64,000 nt of DNA from positions 372,001 through 436,000 of the forward strand of contig JAHGAU010000003.1 in assembly GCA_019925105.1 (NCBI GenBank), in the 5' to 3' direction. This DNA comes from Niebla homalea. Its lineage: Eukaryota; Ascomycota; Lecanoromycetes; Lecanorales; Ramalinaceae. Both the position numbers and the translations under genes were made by a program. Below the pieces are notes generated by a model. The model was not told where the DNA came from and ran no database searches. It saw only the letters and a program-made list of their open reading frames with translations. This document shows, piece after piece, positions 11,293-21,150 of this stretch; position 1 is the first letter of the stretch, and each line of letters opens with the position of its first letter.

Positions 11293-11536
11293 TTCTTTAA
11301 GGCGACAGGTCCATTGAAGCTCCTCTGAAGGGGCGTCTACTCCATCGTGATGAATTCAGTAACACGGATCCAGGGTGACACTTTGTAGTCGGATTGCCTT
11401 CTCCGCATTGTACATAGAATAGCACTTGGCGACAAAGATCCACGTATGGAAGATAGACCTCCCTTCATGCGCATATATATGCAATTGCCTGCCTCCCTCA
11501 CTGTAATGGAAGGGTGAAGTATATGGGGAAAATTCA

Positions 11537-12649
11537 TCACTTCGAGCCCAAAGTCTTCCCAACCATCTTCCCTCCTTCCAGAGTCCAAGCAAAGACGGCC
11601 CTACCATTTCCCTTACCCATGACCCTGACAGTCTTTCCATCTACCACAACAGACTCTGGCATGTCGTCCGCCCTGTTCTGCATGGACGGCCAATCCCTCC
11701 AGATCTCCACGCCGACCCACCTCTTATCGATTCCCACCATCCCCGCCACCCGCACCGCTTGATCCATGTCCGCCACCTCAAAGAGTACCTCCCTAGCCTC
11801 GACCTCACGAGCAATCTCCAGCAGTCTGGGGTAGAACATATCACCGTCTGCAGTCCCATCTCTTGTCCCCTTCACTCCTGCCATCAATAGGGGCGAGTGC
11901 GGTATCAAAGCACTTTTCGGCTCAAAATTCCGCACCGAGCGCTCCGTCGTCCTGTTGAATGCCCCGGGAGAGATGTAAGGCGGATTGGCGATGAGAATGT
12001 CCCATCGTCCGCTGGTGCTGCGAGAAGGCGGGAGAGCCGTGTCGGCAAAGACGTCACCCTGCACAAAGCTGATATCGTTGCAGGCGCGTTCTGCAAGATT
12101 GCCTTGGTGGGTATTGTGCCGGAGGTTGGATTTGGCAAGGGCAATGGCGTGGCGGTTGTTGTCAACACCGAGGATCTGCAAGCTCTTGTAGTGAGGAGAC
12201 AGTGCATTGTGTGTGAGGAGGGCGATGCAGCCGGTGCCGGTGCAGAGGTCGAGGATGCGGAGGTTCGATGAACTTAGGGTTGTAACATTCTCGTCATGGG
12301 TAGAGAGCAGGCTCATCAGGTGCGTGGCAATTGATTCAGTCTCCGGACGGGGTATGAGCACGCTGGGGCGACAGAGAATGTCCAAGGTGCCGAATGGCTG
12401 ACTACCCAGGATATATTGGACAGGCTTGCCGCGTGAGCGCTCCCTGCACATGCGGCGAAGGAGAGATCGCCATGTCGCCTGAGCGTGGGATCGAGTAGGG
12501 GATCCTGTGGTAGCTGCTATAGCATGTTCACGGAGCCAACGAAGCTCATTTTGCGCGGATCTGAGGTCTCGACAGCCAGGAAGAAGGATGGGGAGTAGGG
12601 TGTTGAGTTTGCGAGCTTTGAGAAGGAGGGATGTCGGGAGACGGGGCAT
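11537..12649 (-). CDS. MTQ1: Mitochondrial release-factor glutamine methyltransferase (HemK/PrmC type)
   Basis: This single exon encodes 370 aa. It is a class I SAM-dependent methyltransferase with the HemK/PrmC layout: an N-terminal helical domain (about 1-95), the conserved PRPETE at about 100-105, SAM-binding DLCTGTGCIAL at 134-144, and the catalytic NPPY at 222-225. NPPY grips the glutamine of the GGQ loop. Yeast Mtq1 methylates that glutamine in the mitochondrial release factor Mrf1. The N-terminus (MPRLPTSLLLKARKL) is basic and amphipathic, supporting mitochondrial import and favouring the Mtq1 rather than the cytosolic Mtq2 assignment; Mtq2 lacks the N-terminal domain. No anomaly was seen. 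Confidence 0.92.
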   Translation of the reverse strand: MPRLPTSLLLKARKLNTLLPILLPGCRDLRSAQNELRWLREHAIAATTGSPTRSHAQATWRSLLRRMCRERSRGKPVQYILGSQPFGTLDILCRPSVLIPRPETESIATHLMSLLSTHDENVTTLSSSNLRILDLCTGTGCIALLTHNALSPHYKSLQILGVDNNRHAIALAKSNLRHNTHQGNLAERACNDISFVQGDVFADTALPPSRSTSGRWDILIANPPYISPGAFNRTTERSVRNFEPKSALIPHSPLLMAGVKGTRDGTADGDMFYPRLLEIAREVEAREVLFEVADMDQAVRVAGMVGIDKRWVGVEIWRDWPSMQNRADDMPESVVVDGKTVRVMGKGNGRAVFAWTLEGGKMVGKTLGSK

Positions 12650-13752
12650 CCATATTAGTATTTATGATTGTCGCCGTTGCTGCGAAGGCGCTTCTATTGT
12701 GTTTTCTATGATATAGCAGATTGATACTCCCGAGGTGGCAGTGGCCCCTCGGGCCGAGGGGCCCACAAGCCTGCTAGGTACGATGTCTGCTTCCACAATC
12801 ATATTCTTTTCCTCCCTTTCACAGGAACCATTTCCGAGTCAATGTTCGAACCACTGCACCTCGTCGTCGCCTCCACCCAAGGTTCCATCATCCTATCATA
12901 TTCCTTGGAAGCAGATGTCCCCTCACCCGTCTGGTTTCCATTCCCAAATATAAGAACCCTCATGTACTCGCCCGACGACTTCGGTGCAGCAATGGTGAGA
13001 CGTCTCTATCATCTGCAATGGTATCACGTCAATTCACATCAATGCATTGATGCGCGGCTAATAACAAACACTGAACGGTCTTTGCTTTGCAAGCAGTACC
13101 GCTAGCCTTGTCTGTGCTTGCAATGACACAAACTATCTCACCTTTCCACACAACATGGAATATTTCAATGTAGGTCTCTTCATTGATGGTATGACCTACA
13201 GAAAATACGTCTGAGATCTACGTACATAAAGAAGCTTGATGATTACTGCGTCATGTAAATAATCACAGCAACGCTCTATTTTGTCATAAGTAATATTTTG
13301 GGCGAAGCATGCTAGATAATTGGACTCACTAGTGAGTCGCCTTGAAACAAGCAAAAGTGGAAAAGTAGGAAGCCCTCAAATGAGTCTAATCATAGTCTAT
13401 CTCAACCATTCAGAGATGCTCAGCCCACAGCCAAGCGAACGTTGTAAGCCTGGATGCCTCGCTGTTTTGACGACTACGATTGGGGACAGTTGTGGCTTAG
13501 GAGAAGCATTTGGGCCCCTCAATGCTGCGGCTTCGAGGCGCCATGCAGATGCTGCAGGCTAGGACTACTGCAGCTGCGGCGACAAGGTGACAAGGCGTTC
13601 AAGCCGGCTTTTGTGGCTTAGCATGTACACAAGCCTGAAGTCTGCAAGCCGGCAATGTTCCAACGATCAACGCCTTTGTAACATCGTTACATGTTGCAGC
13701 TGCCACTTTGTAGCGAGTCTAGAGAGCTGTTCATCCTGTCCTCCTTCCCATC
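12650..13752. other. Intergenic region with an unassigned short reading frame
   Basis: A frame at 12842-13105 (+) begins MFEPLHLVVAST and reads plausibly up to about residue 51. A GTGAGA follows at 12993, and after a CAG near 13096 another plausible stretch begins (SLVCACNDTNYLTF). The phases do not join cleanly, so I cannot build an intact gene. It may be a relic. I do not recognise the family. Nothing else was found. Confidence 0.3.
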
Positions 13753-15563
13753 ATGGGCTTCGGCGTTGGCGATGGCATCGCCGTGGTCGGTCTCATCGAA
13801 CGTGTTGCTATCGAGCTTCGCAATTATCATCATGCTCCTGCCCAGTTTCAGCAGGCCTCGGTGGAGCTGTTTCACTTCCAAAGAGTGCTCAGTTGGGCTT
13901 TCAAGATGGAACCAGAAGAGGAGGAAGATAAGGAATGGCTCGAACAGATTAGAGCGATCGCTATACGGTGTCAGCAGACGGTATCGACATTCCATGATAA
14001 GATGACACCAAAAGAGAATTCGGTTGGACCGGGCGATCGAGGACCATCCATGGCCCTGAGTACAGTCAGACGCCGCTTGCATTGGTCCATGATTGATAAT
14101 AAGGATCTGGACGACCTACGGAGGGTAATCGTTGCAGAGATGATGGCTCTCAACACGATGTTAGCAATGCAACAAGTGTAGGCGCTGATCCTAATGAAGC
14201 ATACGCCTTTACTCATTGCCTAAGCTCCTCCCTCAAAAGAATACGACGCCACGATCGCACACAGTTAGGCCCTCAGATAGACGCCTTGTATTCGAAGTCT
14301 GTGAAGTTTTACGAGGATTCCGCCGATCTACTCAATCTGCCAACGAGTTTGGAGAAGCTGAGACTGACAGTCTCGCAACAAGCTTCGGAGCAAAAAGCTT
14401 TGTCTGCGACAATAACTGATCGGTTTGACGAAATGTCCACGGCTTCGAGCGCCCTCGCGCAGCAGAACAACGGTCTCATGGGAGTAACAAATACGGTAGC
14501 AGAGAAGCTTGCCAAATCGACCCTTTTCCTGGTCCAAATTGCCAACGATGTCAAGCGTATTATGACAATGTTGGGGACCTTCTCACATAAAGTTTTGGCG
14601 CAGATTGCGGCTAATGGGTATGTTGGCCACGAAAGAAAGCTGTCTCGATGGCCTCCGTCTAGTATTGGTATCTCCATATTCTGATTCTTGGATATATAGA
14701 CAGCTACTTCTGGACATTTACAACATGCTGAAGTGCCTTCTCCGAGCTGTTGAAGCCATCCCACTGCATTTGTCTCTGGCCATCGTAAGATTGGATGATG
14801 CCTTTGGGGAGAGTTGGCCGTTGCCGTATCAATCCTGTCAGACGCTCGCCGTTCGTATCCCTTGCATGTGAAAATTAGGCTTGCACTTACAAAAGCCAGG
14901 GCTTCATGGATCTTCTGAAACTGGTGGTCTTTGGCGGTGACCAAGTTGCAGCAAGACTTGTCTTTTGTAACACGTTTCATCTTCGCTCAGTCAACGATGG
15001 TGTAACACTCAACGAAAGCAATTGGCATGCTCTTATCAAGCAAGGCTCCCATGTCTCACAGGCGATTCAGGTGATTACGCTTGGTAAGAGCCGACTCGAT
15101 GGAAGAAGCTGTCCTTTCCCAGCTTGCCAAGGGCTTTTTGAGCCCGGGAGTGGCCAATGGTACGTATCGTGTAGTCCCCTTTATCATGGTCTAATTTGGG
15201 GTCAGTGCGGCGTGTAGACGACATTCTCCGTTTCAAAGTCTTCCTAATGACCAATCAGGTCTTAAGAATGCTCGATCTAAAGTCATAACAAGTGGTGCAA
15301 CAGCTTTATCAAAAACGAATGGAATAGGGATACCAGGACTTGAGAGTTGGACCATATTTGAGGGAGAAGACTCGATGACTGCCGACGCGGAGTATTCAAA
15401 GACACCTGGACCAGACGCACACATTGACGCAGCTATTGAAGTACTCGGTAAAGCATCCAATAATCCTCGTACTATGTGCACCCTGCGCTCCTTGACCGTG
15501 TCCTCCCGGCACAACATCGGTTTATCGAAGGCCAGGATCCGTTGGATACAGAAGACGCGATAG
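13753..15563 (+). CDS. HeLo-like N-terminal domain plus ubiquitin-like domain protein
   Basis: Five exons (13753-14177, 14225-14617, 14700-14850, 14900-15159, 15206-15563; introns 47, 82, 49, 46 nt) join in phase to 528 aa. Residues 1-140 (MGFGVGDGIAVVGLIERV, then APAQFQQASVEL) resemble the helical N-terminal domain of fungal STAND/HeLo-like proteins. Helical coiled-coil sequence follows. From exon 4 the ubiquitin-like domain seen in many Pezizomycotina proteins begins (FMDLLKLVVFGGDQVAARLV). A two-Cys knuckle, CPFPAC, plus CAACRRHSPFQ resembles a small zinc ribbon. In this class the N-terminal helices are linked to non-self recognition or regulated cell death; that role is inferred. The last 100 residues are not recognisable, and exon 5 runs into the TPR relic downstream, so the 3' end is the weakest part of the model. 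Confidence 0.6.
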
Positions 15564-15910
15564 CTAGCTTGACAGAGGCGCTGCTTCTGGGTATCTTGAA
15601 AAACTTTAACGTGTCAAATGTTGCCAATATCTCGATGAATGATCGTAGTATGGAAGGCTGGTACCTACTGGGTCGGGCGTATCGAGCTTTGCCCGAAACA
15701 GACTCTGAAAAATTGGAAGGCTTAGATCGCATACCAAGTTGCCGAGTTTTTGAGTCCCCGCAGTGCCTCGTTGTGGGCGTTTATTGAGATTGGGTGTTTT
15801 GACAACGATCAGTCTTGGGACTGTCTAGAGGCCTTTCGAAGACCCATACGCTTGAATCTAGCTATGCCCAATGCTTACATGAATGATCGCTCCGGAATAA
15901 ATACTGTATA
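15536..15910 (+). pseudogene. TPR fragment resembling Cyc8/Ssn6 corepressor, frameshifted
   Basis: Frame 15476-15787 reads DPLDTEDAIASLTEALLLG, then SMEGWYLLGRAYRALPE. From about 15729 the similarity continues in the next frame: AYQVAEFLSPRSASLWAFI, then CLEAFRRPIRLNLAMPNAY, to a stop near 15910. The pattern (tandem 34-residue helix pairs with WYLLGRAY, then a WxxIG-like and an AFxRxIRLN motif) resembles consecutive TPR motifs of Cyc8/Ssn6. The +1 shift between the two halves and absence of the rest of that long protein indicate a relic. A splice from exon 5 of the preceding gene (a weak GTACTC donor at 15441, CAG at 15535) could fuse the first part in frame, but no splice repairs the second shift. 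Confidence 0.5.
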
Positions 15911-16744
15911 GAGCTTGATTCGGCCTGTCAGAATTGAGAAGATCTTCATGCGATGTGGTTTATATAACAATGTGACCTTTCTCTTCAAGAACAAGCTCCG
16001 GAAGTACAACATGCCTATCGTGCCCGCGTATCCTCGTGACGAAGACCAGAACACAACTAAGACCCAAAGTCAACAAGCCCAAAATGCTTAAGGTTCAAGT
16101 ATAAGCGGTGGGGTTGGAGCTTGCGCGAGAGGGAAGAGCAGATGGTAGAAGTCACTGCATACTATCGAAAGTATGTCTGATGTCGGTGCCTTCCTCCACT
16201 GATGCCATGTCCAGTGTTCTCCAATGGAGTCCAGCGACGCTTTGCCATGCCATCATTCGTTTGGCAAGGTGAAGGATCCATCGATAGACGGATAGTACTT
16301 TTGCGAAATGGTATTGCATTTTTTTGTATAGAGAAACAGATTGGCGCGGACTAGATTTACTATACACGAGAGCAGTACACAAAGTAGGACTTCTCCTGGC
16401 CAGATATCAATGCCTACTCTTCTGGGAAATCGTCAAATCCGAAACGAGAAGGGTATGGAGCTCATTGTCAGCCTCGCTTCATTCCTTCGAGTAAGGATGG
16501 GCTGTGAGGACAGGAATATGTTTCCTCTCTCACAAATTAATCCTAGTACATGTCATATTCATAGCCCTCGGGATCAAGAACCCTCCGCCACAGGCAAACG
16601 CAGTTCTGGAGTTACTATTATATACATAGCTAATGAAAGTTGATCAAAGCATACAAGTCTCAATACGCTTAGCATCAGGACAATTTACCTCGTGCAAACA
16701 TCCTGACATCTCACCAACCCATCCATACCTACTCAACTTTTCAA
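15911..16744. other. Decayed non-coding stretch
   Basis: Many stops in all frames. Short frames at 16152-16382 (-) and 16341-16643 (+) have no recognisable domain. It may include further eroded TPR or P450 sequence that I cannot align by eye. Confidence 0.45.
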
Positions 16745-16750
16745 GCAGCC

Positions 16751-17190
16751 GTGCTCTCTGCGCCAACGATTGTGACGGCTCTGCTTAGCCTCCACCTTTT
16801 GGACATCATGCACGGAGTAAGATACAGACTCTTGAACAGCCCCCTGAGAAGACATACCGAGCCCGAAGCTCGCTGCTTTGGCGCCCCGGTACGCATTCTA
16901 CTTCGATGCAATACTACCCTGCAGGTTCATGTGGAAAATCAGGGAATTGCACAAGGAACACGATTCGAAACAATTGGACCCGAGGGTGCCGCCAGGCGCA
17001 AGTATCAGATGGCTTTCAACAGGGGCAGTCGGAACTGCATTGGTATCAGTTTGGTGTATGCCAAGATGTTCCTGGTTCTGGCGGCGGTGATTCAGTATGA
17101 GCTGGAGCTTTTCAAAACGGATGAGATGGACATACGGTTTCATCATGATTACCACGTTGTGTCTGCTAAATTGGATAGTAGAGGTTCAAG
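16751..17190 (+). pseudogene. Cytochrome P450, C-terminal remnant
   Basis: Frame 16751-17266 carries the P450 haem-binding signature FNRGSRNCIGISLVYAKMFL (F-x-x-G-x-R-x-C-x-G; the Cys is the haem thiolate). It is followed by the usual downstream helix and the tail FKTDEMDIRFHHDYHVVSAKLDSRG. This matches the last 80 or so residues of fungal microsomal P450s. The I-helix, ExxR and most upstream sequence are missing; only about 60 unrelated-looking residues precede the haem loop. The gene is therefore a 5'-truncated relic. It lies near the adenylate-forming reductase relic, so the two may once have belonged to one secondary-metabolite locus; that link is inference. Confidence 0.75.
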
Positions 17191-17962
17191 AGCTCTGGTG
17201 AGCGGCAGGGGGGACCACTATTTGACGGTCCGGTCAAATTCATTCCTTGCTTCTCATATAGAGTGATCAATACCCTTACATGAGGAGCGTCATGCTCAAC
17301 GAAAATAAGGTTCTCGAGCTTTCTCCAGGAAGGCCTTCCCGTTGCAGACTGGCTGCGAGCATTCATGAAGCTCAGACAATCGCCTCGACACCCGCAGAGC
17401 ACAGAGTGCAAAAGTCTGTTGCCTCGTGCTTCTTTTGGCGCATTGAGTGCTAAGATTGTCGACGATACCTGTAAATACTGCTCCTGATCCAATCCAGATG
17501 TAGGCGAGTGTCTTCCATTACTGTAATGCACGTCTCACCGTGAAATGAAACGCGCACGACCCCTTCAATGCTATTGCTCAACTTTTGATACTATTTCCCT
17601 GCCTAGCAAACACCGTAGCGCGTTGACCTACTGACACACTTTGACAAGCAAACTCACCACCGCATCGATTCAGCACAGACCTACTGACACACTTTGACAA
17701 GCAAACTCACCACCGCATCGATTCAGCACAGATATATGGGCCACCTACATTCTTTCCCCTGTCGATGATCCATTGGTCAAACAACATGCAACCAAGGGGG
17801 CAGCCCTTTACAATCAAATACTTTGAACCCAGATGTTTTGCATCGTTGGGTATCTTCCAATCCTGGCGGTGGGTCGTCTTTGAACCCTCCGCATTGGCTC
17901 ACCAAGGCTATTCGAACTTCGCTGCACGTTTCCTTGAGTGTAACTGACACATTAGGAAGCAG
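17191..17962. other. Non-coding stretch between the P450 remnant and the repeat array
   Basis: No supported gene. It contains the 53-bp perfect duplication described separately and ends where the 13-bp repeat array starts. Confidence 0.5.
17625..17730. repeat. Perfect tandem duplication, 2 x 53 bp
   Basis: A 53-bp unit starting GACCTACTGACACACTTTGA occupies 17625-17677 and is repeated without any visible change at 17678-17730. Perfect identity implies a recent slippage or duplication event. No function is apparent. Confidence 0.9.
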
Positions 17963-18870
17963 AAAAAAATCTCACACCAAAAATCGCAGCTTAAAAATTG
18001 CATGCTAAAAATCCGCACTAAAAACCGCAGCCAAAAACCGCAGGCAAAGGACCGCAGGCAAAGAACCGCAAAAAACCGCAGGCCAAAAACCGCAGGCCAA
18101 AAACCGCAAGCCAAAAACCGCAGGCAAAAAGCCGCAACCAAAAAGCCGCAACCAAAAAACCGCAGGCAAAAAACCGCAAGCCAAGAGCCGCAGGCTAAAA
18201 ACCGCAGGCAAAAAGCCGCAACCAAAAAACCGCAGGCAAAAAACCGCAAGCCAAGAGCCGCAGGCTAAAAACCGCAACCAAAAACCGCAGCCCAAAAACC
18301 GCAACCAAAAAACCGCAGGCCAAAAATCGCAGGCTAAAAACCGCAGGTCAACAACCGCAGCCCAAAAACCGCAGGTTAAAGATCGCACCAAAAAACCGCA
18401 AGCCAAGAGCCGCAGGCTAAAAACCGCAGGCAAAAAACCGTACCCAAAAACCGCAGCCCAAAAACCGCAGGCCAAGAGCCGCAGCTCAAAAACCGCAGGC
18501 CAAAAACCGCAGCCAAAAATCGCACCCACCAAAAACCGCAGGCTAAAAACCGCACCCAAAAACCGCACCCAAAAATCGCAGGCCAAAAACCGCAGGCTAA
18601 AAACCGCACCCAAAAACCGCACCCAAAAACCGCAGCCAAAAATCGCAGGCCAAAAACCGCAGGCAAAAAATCGCAACCAAAAACTGCACCAAAAAACCGC
18701 AACCAAAAACCGCACCCACCAAAAATCGCACGCCAAAAACCGCAACCTAAAACCGCAGCCCAAAAACCGCAGGCTAAAAACCGCAACCAAAAACCGCAAC
18801 TAAAAATCGCAGCCAAAAATCGCACCCACTAAAAACCGCAATCAAAAATCGCAGTCAAAGATTGCAGGCT
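17963..18870 (+). repeat. Array 1 of a ~13-bp repeat (AAAAACCGCAGGC family)
   Basis: About 900 bp of head-to-tail copies of a degenerate unit, 11 to 14 bp, with core AAAACCGCA followed by GGC, GCC, ACC or CCC. Some copies carry ATCGCA (a C-to-T change). A higher-order duplication of roughly 67 bp is visible at about 18130-18265. Because the unit length is close to 13 and lacks stop triplets, long frames stay open on both strands: K/R/Q/P-rich on + and F/W/C/G/L-rich on -. These frames are by-products of the repeat. The array ends directly against the reductase-domain remnant of an NRPS-like gene. The same unit occurs in inverted orientation at 20441-21150. Confidence 0.9.
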
Positions 18871-19678
18871 GATGGCCTGATTTGTCGAGAATGTCCAAAG
18901 CGTCCAGACTCTGGCCAATTGGAGCGCCTCGAGTCCACGACATCCTCGTGTCATTTTCCTGTCCTCGATGAGCTCTGTGGGCCACCAATACAAGCTACCT
19001 GAAGACACCAGCGGCATTCCAGAAGGCAGATCTTGATGCATCGCTACCTCTTGGGTGTATGCTGAATCTAAACAAGTTGCAGAGCGCTTTTTGGACCAGA
19101 GAGGGCCACGGGGAGGTTTGTGCGCTCAAGTCAGCATCTTTGCGTGTTGGTCAAATTCGAGGAACTAGCCACTGCAGCAAAAGAGTCTAGATGGTCAGAT
19201 CCTGATGAAACCATAAACCCGCGATGTTGGAGACAGCAGTGTCAATGTATATGATACCCTACGAACTTTCCGCCCGTTGGTTGGATCCCTGTAGACACGG
19301 TCTCAAGTGATCGTGGGCCGAGCTGTCACTCAATTATGCCACGCGCCGATAATCCAATAATGTGGTCAACCCGCAGCCTGTCCCCTGGCAAGAGTTCATC
19401 CCCATCCTTCAAGCAATCTTGTGGTCCCGAAGCGCAAGTAGTCCCCTTTGTGGATTGGATCAGGAAGCTCAAGACATGCGATGCCGCCGATCCAGTGGAG
19501 CTGGCGTTCAAGCCTGCTCTCAAATAGCTCGATTCCTATGCAATGACGGCGGCATCACTTGAGGCGAGCTGCTGGATATCAAACTCAGGCTGCTGTCGAG
19601 GCAAGCAAGACGATGGCGGGACTAGAGTCGATCAACAATGCAAATTTGATGGAAACGTGGTTGAATCAATGCATCTAA
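18871..19678 (+). pseudogene. Thioester-reductase (R) domain remnant of an NRPS-like adenylate-forming reductase
   Basis: Pieces of an NAD(P)-dependent reductase domain can be read along the + strand with several frameshifts and stops: FLSSMSSVGHQYKLPEDTSG, then VYAESKQVAERFLDQR (the YxxxK active-site motif), then VGQIRGTS and VGWIPVDTVSS. After those come LVNPQPVPWQEFIPILQAIL and VPFVDWIRKLK, and finally KTMAGLESINNANLMETWL with a stop near 19676-19678. These occur in the order found at the C-terminus of fungal A-T-R adenylate-forming reductases, which activate a carboxylic acid and reduce it to an aldehyde. The matching A domain is on the opposite strand at 21151-22640. The start of the fragment abuts array 1. 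Confidence 0.75.
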
Positions 19679-20440
19679 GTATGGCTACTGCGTACCAGTA
19701 GGCAAAGTGGTGGCAAAAGCAATGCCAATGTTGGGTCTCACAAGGGGAGAGATACAGGTGAGGGCCATTTCCCGGATTTGCCCTTGACCCCATCTCAAGC
19801 TATTGCAAAACATTCAAGATATTACGAAGCGCGGAACGAGCTCCTCTCCTCATCCGGAGCCAGTTGGCTCGTGACCCTTTTCTCAAAGATTGCAAATTGC
19901 TCGCACCTTCACTCGCAGACCGACCTCGCTTGCTCCCACGCAACCTCTGCGGCAACATCGCCCTACTCAAAGGAGATGGTCTTCTATCATCCGTGCAGGG
20001 ATGCCGTAACCCTCCCCGGACACTCTCCCCCACACTTCCGACACAACGGCTCCACGATTTGCTGCTGGGTCACAAGAATCATTCCTCATCATCAACGCGA
20101 TTTTTGGGCTTGGCCGATGTGACTTGTCCACGCTGGGTGGGGGGGCGGTGCTGTATTTTTCTGGTAAAGCCGGACGAGCAAGGAGGATGAGGGGGTTTAT
20201 GTCAAGTCATGTTGTAAGAGTCACAGACATCGATACGATATTGAATTGTTGATACTACTACTGCTACTACTGGGGATCACTACAATGCAATGCAACAGAG
20301 ACACCCGATTCATTTCCTCCAGGGGCATGCGTGATGGAGGCGGTGGCGAGGGGAGTCGCGCACGGATTGTGCAGGGGCTCCGGAGTGGCGAGGAGGTGGT
20401 GGTGGTGGCATGTTTGAGACGTGACGAGTTCTTTGGCCTC
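19679..20440. other. Non-coding segment between R-domain remnant and array 2
   Basis: Frames at 19778-20122 and 19864-20190 (+) lack recognisable domains. A short TAC/CTA-rich run lies near 20250-20275 and a GGTGGT run near 20390-20410. Under the inversion model this was originally the 3' flank of the reductase gene. Confidence 0.45.
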
Positions 20441-21150
20441 GCGGTTTTTGGCTGCGATTTTTGGTTGCGGTTTTTTGCCTGCGGTTTTTTGGTTGCGGTT
20501 TTTGGCGTGCGGTTTTTTGCCTGCGGTTTTTGGTTGCGGTTCTTTGGTTTGGGCTGCGGTTTTTTGGCTGCGGTTTTTTGGTTGCGGTTTTTGGGCTGCG
20601 GTTTTTGGCGTGCGGTTTTTGGTGGGTGCGATTTTGGTTGCGGGTTTTTGGTTGCGGTTTTTTGGTTGCGGTTTTGGCCTGCGGTTTTGGCTGCGGTTTT
20701 TGGCCTGCGGTTTTTGGTGGGTGCGATTTTGGTTGCGGTTTTTTGGTTGCGGTTTTTGGCCTGCGGTTTTTGGCTGCGGTTTTTGGCCTGCGGTTTTTGG
20801 TTGCGGTTTTTGGGTGCGATTTTTGGTTGCGGTTCTTTGGTGCGAAACTTAGCGTGCGATTTTTGCCTGCGATTTTTTGCCTGCGGTTTTTGGTTGCGGT
20901 TTTTGGTTGCGATTTTTGCCCTACGGCTCTTGGGCTGCGGTTTTTGGCTGCGGTTTTTAGCCTGCGATTTTGGGCTGCGGCTCTTCGCCTGCGGTTTTGG
21001 GCTGCGGCTTTTGGGCTGCGGCTTTTTGCCTGCGGTTTTTTGGTTGCGGTTTTTTGCCTGCGGGCTTTGGCCTGCGATTTTGGGCCTGCGGTTTTTGGTT
21101 GCGGTTTCTTGCCTGCGGATTTTAGTTGCGACTTCTGGTAGGGATTTCTG
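20441..21150 (-). repeat. Array 2 of the ~13-bp repeat, inverted relative to array 1
   Basis: About 700 bp of copies reading TTTTTGGCTGCGG or TTTTTTGCCTGCGG on the + strand, the reverse complement of the array 1 unit. It also keeps frames open on both strands (302 codons on +, 356 on -), all repeat-derived. Its right edge directly abuts the end of the adenylation-domain remnant on the - strand at about 21150. Confidence 0.9.
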
